A DNA stretch of 64,000 nt from Vibrio neptunius. GTDB taxonomy: Bacteria > Pseudomonadota > Gammaproteobacteria > Enterobacterales > Vibrionaceae. The stretch spans positions 868,001-932,000 of the forward strand of contig CP079859.1 in NCBI GenBank assembly GCA_019339365.1. The letters run 5' to 3'. Shown in pieces: positions 38,908-48,705 of this stretch (its first letter is position 1; each line of letters starts with the position of its first letter). The notes under the pieces were generated by a model. The model was not told where the DNA came from. It was given only the letters and a program-made list of their open reading frames with translations, and made no database searches. The translations under genes and the position numbers were made by a program.

Positions 38908-39801
38908 TCACAGTGAGCGATTTGAGAATATTGGTGTGATCTCAGTCGAGTCTGGTAACTGGTTAACTTGCCAGTTTGAGACTCCCCACTCAATGATTTC
39001 TGGGACATTAGCTTGCTCTATTTCCTTTGGCATCTCAAAACCTAAAAAACGCATTGCTTCGATTAAAGCTGGTTTAGGCTTGCAGTTATCAATGGCTGGT
39101 GCGTGATTTTGCTTGGATAATTTATGACCATTTTTATCCAGTGCCAATGGCAAATGGAGGTAGCTGATAGGGGGTACCCCCAACACTTTGTACATACTTA
39201 TTTGGCGACCTGTAGGCTCAATTAAATCTGCACCCCTAACCACTTCTGTGACCCCTTGATCAATGTCATCCAATACTACTGCAAGGTTGTAAGCAAACAA
39301 TCCATCTCGACGCTTTATAATAAAATCTTCATCTGCCAGTTGACTAGGGATACTTAATTGTCCGTGTTTTTGATCGTCAAAACAATAAACAGGATGTGTC
39401 ATGGTTAAACGCACGGCACATTCTTTTTGATTGTCGAGTAGCCGATGACGACACGTACCATTATAAAAGCCACCCATGGCTTTGACTTGCTTACGAGTAC
39501 ATTGGCAATAATAGGCTTGGTATGAGCCCAACCACTGTTCAATCTGGGCCTGATATCGCTCATGTCGTTGGCTTTGATATACAACCTCACCATCCCAGTG
39601 GAGTTGATACGCGTCGAGCGTACGAAGGATCAAGTCTGTAGCGCCTGGCATCTCCCTAGGCGGGTCGAGATCTTCGATTCTAACCAACCATTTTCCCTGT
39701 TGGGCCTTGGCTTGAAAGTAGCTGCCTAAAGCGGCGATCAAAGAGCCAAAATGCAATGGGCCAGAAGGGGATGGTGCAAAACGGCCTGTGTAACTCATCA
39801 T
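38908..39801 (-). CDS. gluQ: Glutamyl-Q tRNA(Asp) synthetase
   Basis: GluQ attaches glutamate to queuosine in the anticodon of tRNA-Asp. The protein (297 residues, or 296 from the second ATG) resembles the catalytic half of glutamyl-tRNA synthetase: GRFAPSPSGPLHFGSLIAAL, zinc ligands in CQCTRKQ and TCRHR, and the KLSKQNHA loop. It lacks an anticodon-binding domain. It sits downstream of dksA with a terminator in between, as known in Shigella and E. coli, where read-through controls its level. Confidence 0.95.
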   Translation of the reverse strand: MMSYTGRFAPSPSGPLHFGSLIAALGSYFQAKAQQGKWLVRIEDLDPPREMPGATDLILRTLDAYQLHWDGEVVYQSQRHERYQAQIEQWLGSYQAYYCQCTRKQVKAMGGFYNGTCRHRLLDNQKECAVRLTMTHPVYCFDDQKHGQLSIPSQLADEDFIIKRRDGLFAYNLAVVLDDIDQGVTEVVRGADLIEPTGRQISMYKVLGVPPISYLHLPLALDKNGHKLSKQNHAPAIDNCKPKPALIEAMRFLGFEMPKEIEQANVPEIIEWGVSNWQVNQLPDSTEITPIFSNRSL

Positions 39802-39820
39802 TTATTATCGTATCAAAATC

Positions 39821-39841
39821 AAAAAGGGAGCGTATGCTCCC
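39821..39841 (-). terminator. Terminator of dksA, ahead of gluQ
   Basis: GGGAG-CGTATG-CTCCC (39826-39841) forms a short GC-rich hairpin followed on the minus strand by five Ts (complement of 39821-39825). gluQ starts only 20 bases further, so gluQ probably depends on read-through or its own promoter. Confidence 0.78.
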
Positions 39842-39869
39842 TCTTACCGTGTTTATTAACAGCGAATGC

Positions 39870-40316
39870 TTAGCCTTGCATCTGCTTTTCTTTAATTTCT
39901 GCCAGCGTCTTACAATCAATACACAGGTCAGCGGTTGGGCGCGCTTCAAGGCGACGAATGCCGATTTCGACACCACAAGAATCACAGAAGCCAAACTCGT
40001 CTTCTTCAATTTTGTTTAACGTTTTCTCTATTTTTTTGATGAGACGACGTTCGCGATCACGGTTACGAAGTTCAAGGCTGAACTCTTCTTCTTGTGATGC
40101 ACGGTCAACTGGATCTGGGAAATTCGCCGCTTCATCTTGCATATGGTGAACGGTGCGATCAACTTCTTCCCTGAGCTGGTTGCGCCATGCTGTCAAAATT
40201 TTTGTGAAATGAGCCATTTGTTCCGGTGACATGTATTCTTCACCAGCCTTCTCTGTATATGGCTCAACCCCTGCAATGGCTAGGATGCCTAGCGCTTTTT
40301 TCTTCGGTTCTGGCAT
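39870..40316 (-). CDS. dksA: RNA polymerase-binding transcription factor DksA
   Basis: DksA enters the RNA polymerase secondary channel and works with ppGpp to reset transcription in starvation. The 148-residue protein has a long coiled coil with the tip Asp residues ([20 protein letters not shown]) and the four-Cys zinc finger CDSCG...CIDCK, followed by [17 protein letters not shown] precedes the ATG at good spacing. Confidence 0.97.
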   Translation of the reverse strand: MPEPKKKALGILAIAGVEPYTEKAGEEYMSPEQMAHFTKILTAWRNQLREEVDRTVHHMQDEAANFPDPVDRASQEEEFSLELRNRDRERRLIKKIEKTLNKIEEDEFGFCDSCGVEIGIRRLEARPTADLCIDCKTLAEIKEKQMQG

Positions 40317-40454
40317 GCAGCATCTCCTACTAACACCTAATCAACTGCGCTCGCAGTTAGATTTTAAGGCGGCTATCTATAGCAAAAAGAACAATATGAG
40401 GCAAACTCTGGAGCGTAAACTTGTCGTCAATGTGAAGATGACATCATTTTTTTC

Positions 40455-41168
40455 TCAACAGGTGAAATCGATGCGTTCCATCAATTTCATCTCAGTGTTT
40501 GAAAGCTTTGCTTTGTAGCACAAAACTTCCACCCCTTGCTCTTGTGCGCTTTTCAACAATTGTGAATATTTTGCGTCTATATGGTGTGCTGGAGAGACTT
40601 TTTCAATGCCTGAATGTAAAACAGTGAACAAAAGTACTGCTCTGCTTCCATTTTGTGCCATTTCTGTGAGCTCTCTCAGATGCTTCTGGCCACGAGTGGT
40701 CACTGCATCGGGAAAATAGCCCTGTCCTTGCTGCTCTTCATCTAACAGCGTAACACTTTTTACTTCTATATAGCACGTTGGTTGATGTTGTGACTTGAGC
40801 AAGATATCAATCCGACTATTTTCAATGCCGTATTTCACCTCTGTCTTCAGCTCTTCATAGCCCTGTAATTCACTGATAACTCCCGATTCAATGGCCTCTA
40901 CCGCCAACTGATTGGATCTCGCAGTGTTAACGCAAATATAGTACCCATGCGAGGTTTGTGTCAGTTCCCAGCTGTTAGGGTATTTGCGTTTCGGGTTGTC
41001 GGATGTGGAGTACCAAACCGTGTTGCCCGCAGTTGCACACCCTGTCATCGCGCCAGTATTGGCACAATGTATAGTACGTTCGCTGTTGTCGGGCAATAGG
41101 ATGTCTGTCAAAAAACGTTTATAGCGTTTAATTAGGATTGCTGATTCGAGTTGGGGATCAAACTTCAT
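40455..41168 (-). CDS. sfsA: SfsA family protein, sugar fermentation stimulation homologue
   Basis: The 237-residue product matches SfsA, described as a DNA-binding stimulator of maltose genes in E. coli but with a nuclease-like fold. It has [20 protein letters not shown] near the N-terminus, NTGAMTGC, and the [11 protein letters not shown]...[10 protein letters not shown] segment carrying PD-(D/E)XK-like acidic and lysine residues. It overlaps the region upstream of hrpB and lies upstream of dksA, the usual neighbourhood. True biochemical role is unclear. Confidence 0.92.
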   Translation of the reverse strand: MKFDPQLESAILIKRYKRFLTDILLPDNSERTIHCANTGAMTGCATAGNTVWYSTSDNPKRKYPNSWELTQTSHGYYICVNTARSNQLAVEAIESGVISELQGYEELKTEVKYGIENSRIDILLKSQHQPTCYIEVKSVTLLDEEQQGQGYFPDAVTTRGQKHLRELTEMAQNGSRAVLLFTVLHSGIEKVSPAHHIDAKYSQLLKSAQEQGVEVLCYKAKLSNTEMKLMERIDFTC

Positions 41169-41222
41169 TTGGGACTGGATTTATGTACAATACTCACATT
41201 ATTACACCATAAGGTTTTTCCA

Positions 41223-43676
41223 TTGTCACAGCTGCCTATCGAGAGCGTGATGCATGAGCTACTCTCAAGCGTGCGAACTCGTTCTCAAGTTATCCTCAAA
41301 GCTGCGCCCGGTGCCGGTAAATCGACCCGCTTTCCTCTGCAATTACTTCGTGAGAACGTCGTGGATGGGAAAATTATAATGCTTGAACCTAGACGCCTAG
41401 CCGCACGCAATATTGCTCGTTATTTGGCTCAGCAACTGGGAGAAAAGGTCGGACAGCAAGTAGGATATCGAGTGCGGGGAGAAACCCAGATAGGCCCAGA
41501 GACTAAATTAGAGATTGTTACCGAAGGAATCCTGACCCGAATGGTCCAGTCAGATCCTGAACTGGATGGTGTCTCACTGCTAATTTTTGATGAATTTCAC
41601 GAGCGTAGTATTCATGCTGATACCGCCTTGGCATTTAGTCTTGAGATTCAAGATGCTTTTCGAGAGGATCTAAAACTGGTGGTAATGTCGGCAACACTTG
41701 ACCAACGAGCATTGAGACAACTGATGCCGGATGCGGCATATATTGAATCTCAAGGTCGCAGTTTTCCCGTTGAATATCGCTATCAGCCACTAAAGCCCAA
41801 TGAGCGATTGGAAGAGGTGATGGCCAAGCAAATTGCTTCGCTAATGAGCAAAGAATCCGGTTCTGTTTTGGCTTTTTTACCTGGTGTCGCGGCAATAAAG
41901 CGTGTTGCTGATAGAATGAGTGACCTGCCAGATAACGTCGAAGTATGTCCTTTGTACGGGCAACTTGGTTTTGCTCAGCAGCAAGCGGCCATTCAGCCAG
42001 CACCAAATGGTAAGCGTAAGGTGGTGCTAGCGACCAATATTGCTGAAACGTCAATAACCATCGAAGGAATTCGCTTGGTCGTGGATGCAGGGTTAGAACG
42101 AGTCGCGAAGTTTGATTTAAAAAGTGGTGTGACAAAACTGGAACAAAGCAGAATTGCGCAATCTTCAGCGGTACAGCGGGCTGGTCGTGCTGGGCGTATT
42201 GAACCCGGAATTTGCCTGCGTCTGTATAGTGAAAGCCAGTTGAATCAGCAACCAGAAGTCCCACAGGCTGAAATTCTTCACTCAGATTTGGCAGCATTAG
42301 CATTAGAATTAGCACAGTGGGGCGCAGCGAGTGCTGCTGAAATGAAATGGCTCGATGTCCCTCCTCAGAATAGCCTGAATCAATCACGTCGTTTGCTCAA
42401 CAAACTGGGGCTTTTGGATGACAAATACCAGTTAACCGAACATGGCCGCCTAACAAATGAACTCGGCGTTGAGCCGCGAATTGCGGCGATGTTGGTGCAC
42501 ACTGAACTGCAAGTTTGGAAGAATACAGCCTCAGCGGTGGCGAGTTTACTAGAAGAACCGGAACATAACGTCCTCGATTTCATGCACAGTGTTGATCGCT
42601 TTAAGCGCGGTGTTCACAGTAAACAGAAAGTCGCGCAGCAACGTGGCCAAGTGTTAGCACGTAAATTGTCGATCAATTTTTCTCTTGAAGCTGTTGATGA
42701 GTCATTAGTCGCCGTGATCTTGGCGACGGCTTTTCCTGACCGTATCGGTCAACGAAGAAAATCGCAGACGGGGAAGTTCTTATTGGCGAACGGTCATGGT
42801 GCTGAAATGGCCGATGATGAACGCCTCGCGACCGCTGAGTATCTGGTAGTCGCTGATCTGATGCGCAGCTACTCTGATTCCTCGAGAATTTTTCTTGCTG
42901 CGGAACTAGACATCGTTGCAATCGAGAAATGGCTTCCTCAATTGATTGTGGCAAAAGAAAGTGTCGATTGGGATGAGCGCAAAGGGCGATTGATAGCAGA
43001 ACATCAACGTCATTTGGGGCGCTTAGTGATTGAGCGTTGTCCACTCCCTGAGCCAGATAAACAAAAAATGACCGAGGCTTTACTAAATTGTGTACGTCGC
43101 AAAGGGCTGGATATATTAAACTGGTCGGATAGAAGCAAAGACACTCTTGAACGCATCCGATGTGCTGCTGAATGGTTGCCAGAACATCAATGGCCCGGTG
43201 TTTCCGATGCAGAATTGTTGGAGAATCTTGAGACTTGGTTAGAGCCTTATCTGGTTGGAGTAAGTTCAATCAAAGCGCTAGCTAAAGTGGATTTGGAACC
43301 TGCTCTGATGGCCTATATAGCTTGGCCACTTAATCAGGAAATTGACCAATGGCTGCCGACACACTACGTCGTACCTACAGGTTCGAAGAAGAAGATACGC
43401 TATCAACAAGGCCAAGAGCCTGTGCTTTCTGTTCGTATGCAAGAAATGTTTGGTGAGCAGAGGTCGCCAAACATTGCTGATGGCCGCAAAACGTTGGTTA
43501 TGGAATTACTCTCTCCAGCACAACGGCCTCTCCAAGTCACAGGTGATTTAGCGAGCTTCTGGTCTGGTGCCTATAAAGATGTGCAAAAAGAAATGAAAGG
43601 GCGCTACCCCAAGCATGTTTGGCCAGACGATCCGGCTAACCATATGGCAACGACCAAAACTAAGCGACAACTGTAA
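41223..43676 (+). CDS. hrpB: ATP-dependent helicase HrpB
   Basis: HrpB is a DEAH-box (DExH) RNA-helicase-like protein of unclear role. The product of about 817 residues has Walker A KAAPGAGKSTRFPLQ, motif II DEFHERS, SAT, the ATNIAETSITIEGI motif and QRAGRAGRIEPG, then the HA2 and HrpB C-terminal domains. I chose TTG 41223 (preceded by AAGG), giving LSQLPIESVM; ATG 41250 is an alternative. It is followed two bases later by mrcB, as in E. coli. Confidence 0.92.
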   Translation: MSQLPIESVMHELLSSVRTRSQVILKAAPGAGKSTRFPLQLLRENVVDGKIIMLEPRRLAARNIARYLAQQLGEKVGQQVGYRVRGETQIGPETKLEIVTEGILTRMVQSDPELDGVSLLIFDEFHERSIHADTALAFSLEIQDAFREDLKLVVMSATLDQRALRQLMPDAAYIESQGRSFPVEYRYQPLKPNERLEEVMAKQIASLMSKESGSVLAFLPGVAAIKRVADRMSDLPDNVEVCPLYGQLGFAQQQAAIQPAPNGKRKVVLATNIAETSITIEGIRLVVDAGLERVAKFDLKSGVTKLEQSRIAQSSAVQRAGRAGRIEPGICLRLYSESQLNQQPEVPQAEILHSDLAALALELAQWGAASAAEMKWLDVPPQNSLNQSRRLLNKLGLLDDKYQLTEHGRLTNELGVEPRIAAMLVHTELQVWKNTASAVASLLEEPEHNVLDFMHSVDRFKRGVHSKQKVAQQRGQVLARKLSINFSLEAVDESLVAVILATAFPDRIGQRRKSQTGKFLLANGHGAEMADDERLATAEYLVVADLMRSYSDSSRIFLAAELDIVAIEKWLPQLIVAKESVDWDERKGRLIAEHQRHLGRLVIERCPLPEPDKQKMTEALLNCVRRKGLDILNWSDRSKDTLERIRCAAEWLPEHQWPGVSDAELLENLETWLEPYLVGVSSIKALAKVDLEPALMAYIAWPLNQEIDQWLPTHYVVPTGSKKKIRYQQGQEPVLSVRMQEMFGEQRSPNIADGRKTLVMELLSPAQRPLQVTGDLASFWSGAYKDVQKEMKGRYPKHVWPDDPANHMATTKTKRQL

Positions 43677-43678
43677 TC

Positions 43679-46038
43679 ATGACCAAGAAAAAAACACCTG
43701 CGAGCAGTAAAACCAAAGCAACGAAAAAGCCTGCTCGCAAGCGGGCAACAGTGAAACGTAAAACCACGCCAAATGGCCAACGTCGCTGGTTAAAAACTCT
43801 ATGGGGGGTGACTTGGAAGCTAGGTTTAGCTGGGTTTGCTTTGTTATTGTTTGTCGGTATTTACCTAGACAGTGTGGTTAAACAGCGTTTTGAAGGACAG
43901 TTGTTTGACTTGCCGACCGTGGTTTACGCTCGCATTCTTAACCTTTCTCCGGGTGATTCGATCTCGATTCAGGAAGTTCGCAATGAACTCGATGTACTCA
44001 ATTACCGCAAAGTACGTCAGCCCCGTTATCCAGGTGAATATTCGTCGTCGTCAACCAAAATTGAACTGATTCGCCGCCCGTTTGAGTTTACCGATGGGCC
44101 CGAGCCAGATCGCCATGTGATGCTGCACTTTGATGGTTCAAGCTTACTTCGTATTCAGTCGCTCGAATCACCGGGAGACCTTGGCTATTTGCGGGTCGAG
44201 CCGAAGATGTTGGGGATGTTGGAGAAAAATCACGATGAACAGCGCCTGTTCTTAAGGCGTGATCAGTTTCCTGAGGTCATGGTGGATGCGTTGCTGGCGA
44301 CTGAAGACAGAGATTTTTATCAGCATGATGGCGTCTCACCGTTTGCCATTGTCCGTGCATTAGTTGCCAACGTTAAGGCGGGTCGCACGGTGCAAGGGGG
44401 AGTACCCTAACGCAGCAGCTCGCGAAGAATATTTTCCTCTCCAGTGACCGAACGCTGTGGCGTAAGGTCCGTGAAGCCTACATGGCATTGATCATCGATT
44501 ATCGCTACAGCAAAGATCGCATTCTGGAAGGCTATCTGAATGAAGTGTATTTAGGGCAAAGTCGTGGAGAAGCCATTCACGGCTTTGGACTGGCTTCTCG
44601 CCTATATTTTGGACAGCCGATTCAAGAACTGCGCATTGACCAGTTGGCGTTGTTGGTGGGTATGGTTAAGGGGCCATCTTACTACAACCCAGTGCGTTTC
44701 CCTGAGCGAGCCAAAGAACGTCGAGATTTAGTGCTTCGTCTGATGATGCAGCAGGGGATCCTGAGCGCTAACCAGTACGACATGGCAGCGAGTCGTCCGC
44801 TGGATATTCAGGATAATCCGCGTATTGCCAGCCGGCAACCGGCTTACTTCCAGCAGTTGAAGATTGAGCTGAAAGAGAAAGTGGGTGAGGCGTTTCAGTC
44901 GGATATTGGCCTCAGGGTGTTTACATCTCTCGATCCGGTTTCTCAACAAGAGTTGGAGCAGGCCATTGCCAAGAAAATACCTCAGCTTAGTAAAATCGCA
45001 GGCAAATCGCTTGAAGGGGCTGCAATCGCCGTTGACCGCCATACCGGAGAGATTCGCGCTATGGTCGGAGGTAAGCGGACAGGCTATGACGGATTCAATC
45101 GTGCGTTGAACGCCAGTCGTCAAATTGGCTCACTAGCCAAACCAGCGGTCTATCTCACTGCTCTGGAACAGCCTGATAAGTACAATCTTGCTACCACTTT
45201 GCACGATAAACCCATCAGCCTTAAAGGTTCAAAAGGCAGTGTTTGGTCGCCGCGTAACTATGATCGTAAGTTCCGGGGTGATGTCCCTTTGTACATGGCG
45301 TTGGCAAAATCTCTCAATGTACCGACAGTGCAGCTGGGTATGGAGCTCGGCATTCCAAATGTTGTCAATACTTTGGAAAAGTTGGGGGTCGACCGCAATG
45401 AAATCCGTCCAGTGCCATCAATGTTTCTTGGTTCTTTCACATTGACGCCATTTCAGGTCGCGCAGATGTATCAGACGTTGACCAATTCGGGCAAGAAAGC
45501 GCCATTGTCTGCGCTGCGTTCTGTGGTTGACTTAGAAGGTAATGCCCTTTTTCAGTCACTGCCGCGCATGTCTCAAACTATCGACCAGCAAGCCGCTTGG
45601 CTGACGACCTATGCTATGAAACGCGGCGTTTTGGAGGGCACTGGCCGTTATCTTAATCGCCAGTTTGCCTGGGCGGCGTTAGCCGGAAAAACCGGGACCA
45701 GTAACGATACGCGTGACAGCTGGTTCGTTGGTGTTGACGGACGCGAAGTGACAACTATCTGGCTTGGCCGAGATGATAATAAGCCAACCAAACTTACGGG
45801 CTCCAGTGGTGCGTTAAGAGTCTATGCGGAATATCTCAATCACCGCATACCGGAAAAGCTGTCGCTACCTTGGCCAAAAGGCGTCAGCACCCTCGGTTTT
45901 GCATCCACAGAACAAGGCAGCCTGCAACTGGACTGTAAGAATTCGTTTAAGTTACCCGTTTGGGATAAAAATGGTGTGCTTCAACAACAATGTGACAGTC
46001 AGCCTACTCAGTGGATAAAGAACATATTGAGTTGGTAA
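43679..46038 (+). pseudogene. mrcB: Bifunctional penicillin-binding protein 1B, frameshifted
   Basis: PBP1B polymerises and cross-links peptidoglycan. The first frame holds a Lys-rich cytoplasmic tail, one membrane segment (about 44-62), the UB2H region and the GT51 glutamate motif ATEDRDFYQHDG. It stops after VQGGVP. The second frame resumes inside the same domain and carries the transpeptidase motifs SLAKP (SxxK) and AGKTGTSND. The break is at the G-run 44396-44400: five Gs are present, and six give VQGGSTLTQQLAKNIFLSSD. Restored length is 786 residues. All catalytic motifs survive, so error is likelier than loss. Confidence 0.9.
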
Positions 46039-46108
46039 ACAGTTGCTTGTGTCAATAATATAAAACTATCGACTTCTTTACGTATGCGAATAATACGGGA
46101 ACTCTAGA

Positions 46109-48399
46109 GTGAAAAAACTAGTCTGGCTTTTATTTACATCTGCGTTTGTGTTACCACGCATGGCGTTTTCTGATACAAGAGAACTTGCCGTACCAGAACG
46201 GCCAAAAATCGCGGTGGTCCTAGCTGGTGGTGGTGCTAAGGGGGCGGCGCACATCGGTGTTTTGAAAGCGCTTGAAGAGCTCAGAATTCCAGTTGATTAC
46301 ATAACGGGCACCAGCATGGGGGCTTACGTGGGTGGCTTGTACGCAACTGGCATGAGTGCGGACGAGATTGAAACCCTGACCGAGACCATAGATTGGAACC
46401 GTGGCTACCGTGATCGGGTTGATCGCAGCCAGCGTCGTGTGCGTGACAAAGAATACGAAGACAGATTCCAACTGACGACAGACTTAGGTCTTCGCTGGGG
46501 GAAGTGCGTGCTGCCCGTGGCATCGTGCAAGGACAAGGAATGCTAAAAATCCTACGTGAATCGTCTGGCAACCTTCCACCGTTTAAATCTTTTGATGAAC
46601 TCGCCATTCCTTATCGTTCAGTTGCAACCGACATTCTTGAGCTCAAACCTGTTGTCATCGAAAATGGTTACCTTGTTGATGCCATGATGGCTAGCATGTC
46701 AGTTCCGGGAGCCTTACCACCCTACGAACTCAATGACCAGCTTCTGGTGGATGGTGGGGTAACCAACAATATGCCTGTCAATGTGGCGAGAGATCTAGGC
46801 GCAGATATCGTTATTGCCGTTGATATCAGCACTGATTACAAAGACGAAGATGATTTTACTACTCTGTTCTCCGTAGCGGATCAATTGTCGAATTATTTAG
46901 TGCGCAGTACGACTAATCGCCAAGCGAAGACGCTGACGGAAGACGATGTGTTCCTTAAGCCACAAGTTGGTGATATGGAAACGACAGAATTTGACAAGAT
47001 GCCTGAAGCGTTCAGAAAAGGTTATCAAATTACTATTCAAAACAAAGAGTTACTCAAACGCTACAGCGTGTCTTCATCTGAGTATCAGGATTACGTTGAT
47101 CACAAAGAAGATGTACGCAGAAAGCTGCGATATGGCGACGAAATCACCGTTGATAAGATTGTTGTCCATAATCACACTCACTATAGTGATGCCATACTAG
47201 AGAAACATTTGGGCCTTAGTGCAGGTCATCGCTATAAAACGTCGGAAGTTGAGCAGAGTATTCAGAATCTTTACGCGTTAGATCGTTTTGAATTGATCAC
47301 TTATCGCTATGATAAAATTGACGATCAGGACGCCTTAATTGTAAACGTCAAAGAAAAGTCTTGGGGTCCTAACTATGTCAACTTCCGTTTCTTCCTGGAA
47401 GATGACTTTGATACTGACAGTCAATACGCAATAGGGGTATCGACCAATTTTACCAATATCAATGAGTTTGGCGCTGAGCTGACTCTTAATGTTGAAATGG
47501 GCACAGATAAACTCATAGAAGGGGAATTTTACAGCCCGATTTTTTCCAGTTCTGACGTGTTCACTACTTTGGGCGTCACGTTCAGCAATGAAAAGGTCAA
47601 TGTGTCTAACGATGTAGGGGAAGTGCCGTCACTCAAAGCGACTCAAGATTTTTTCCCGATATCGTTTACTGAGTGGGAATCTGAGTGGGCTGTGGGTTAC
47701 CAAGATACTTTGTGGCGACGATTTAAAGTCGGTGTCAGATACACTGATGGCTCAGGAGAACTCGCGTCGCTGCCATCATTGGGTGACGTCTCATTTAAGC
47801 GATTAGGTGCGTTTGCCAATTATCGCATCGATACCTTAGATAACTACAGTTTGCCCAATAGAGGGCTGTACTTGAATCTGGATTACCTAGTGTCACATGA
47901 TGAAAGTGTCGGCAGTTCAGGTAGTGTTTTCGCAGGTCATGATGAAGATACGGCTTATGAATATGGTGCTAAGATCGTCTATGCCAATAGCTTCTCGCGC
48001 CATACTTTGGTTGCGAACCTCGATGTTGGAGTGGTAGAAAGCAAAAATTCTTCTCTTATCATCGACCCCAAAGAGCTTGGCGGCTTCCTCAATTTATCTG
48101 GTATCCCACGTAATAGCTTGATTGGTCAGAACAAAGCGTTTGGTAGTTTGGTGTATCGCTACCGTTGGTTCGACAATGACTTTGGGTTGTTTTCTTCACC
48201 ATTTTACTTAGGTGCGTCTTTTGAATACGGTGGTGTTTGGTCAGATCCAAGCATCAAACTCGATTCGGCGCCATTGTACGCTGCAGGTTCTCTGTTTGCC
48301 GGGGTTGATTCTCCCGTTGGGCCAATCATGTTTGGCTATGGCAGAACAGAACAAAACTACGATTCTATATACTTGATTATAGGGACGAGTTTTAAATAG
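46109..48399 (+). pseudogene. Patatin-like phospholipase with POTRA and Omp85 barrel (type Vd), frameshifted
   Basis: The restored 763-residue protein has a signal peptide, a patatin domain ([13 protein letters not shown] oxyanion loop, [15 protein letters not shown] with nucleophile Ser, VDGGVTNNMPV with the catalytic Asp), a POTRA domain (about 340-410) and a 16-strand-type surface-antigen barrel ending in LIIGTSFK. This is the PlpD-like type Vd secretion layout. The break is at the G-run 46497-46501: five Gs are present, six give [17 protein letters not shown]. Whether the lipase is released is unknown. Confidence 0.86.
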
Positions 48400-48697
48400 T
48401 TATTTAATAATTCATTCAATCAATCATCTATTATCAAAGCAGGGAATTGATGAAATTAAGCAAAGAAAATCATAGAACTTTAGTCTTAAGTTGCTATGTT
48501 GGTCAAAATGATGAGATTTTAATTTATCGTTAAATTTGCTATCCTACTGCCCACAGTTTGGCCTCTCTGGCACTGTTTCTCACTCAAGATGAATGAAAAA
48601 TATGGCAAAAAGGAGAGCCAAGTTTCCAAGGATGTTCACTTCGTTACGTTGAATAATAGTAATAATAACGGAGGAACCGCAATGAGAGGAAAAAGTC
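48400..48697. promoter_or_regulatory. acnB upstream region
   Basis: This AT-rich region holds the acnB promoter. It includes a possible 27-codon ORF (48450-48533, MKLSKENHRTLVLSC at its start, preceded by AGGGA) of uncertain reality, and a mini-ORF next to acnB. I found no clear terminator for the patatin gene. Confidence 0.45.
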
Positions 48698-48705
48698 GTG
48701 CTTGA
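48682..48705 (+). CDS. Seven-codon leader mini-ORF overlapping the acnB start
   Basis: ATG 48682 follows a strong GGAGG (48670-48674) by seven bases and encodes MRGKSRA before a TGA at 48703. It covers the acnB Shine-Dalgarno (GAGGA, 48686-48690) and GTG start (48698) in another frame, so translation could be coupled. It could also be a chance start. Confidence 0.4.
   Translation: MRGKSRA

Noticed and set aside
43679..44410. A separate short monofunctional glycosyltransferase
   Set aside because: The next frame continues the same GT51 domain and then the transpeptidase, so this is one broken PBP1B gene.
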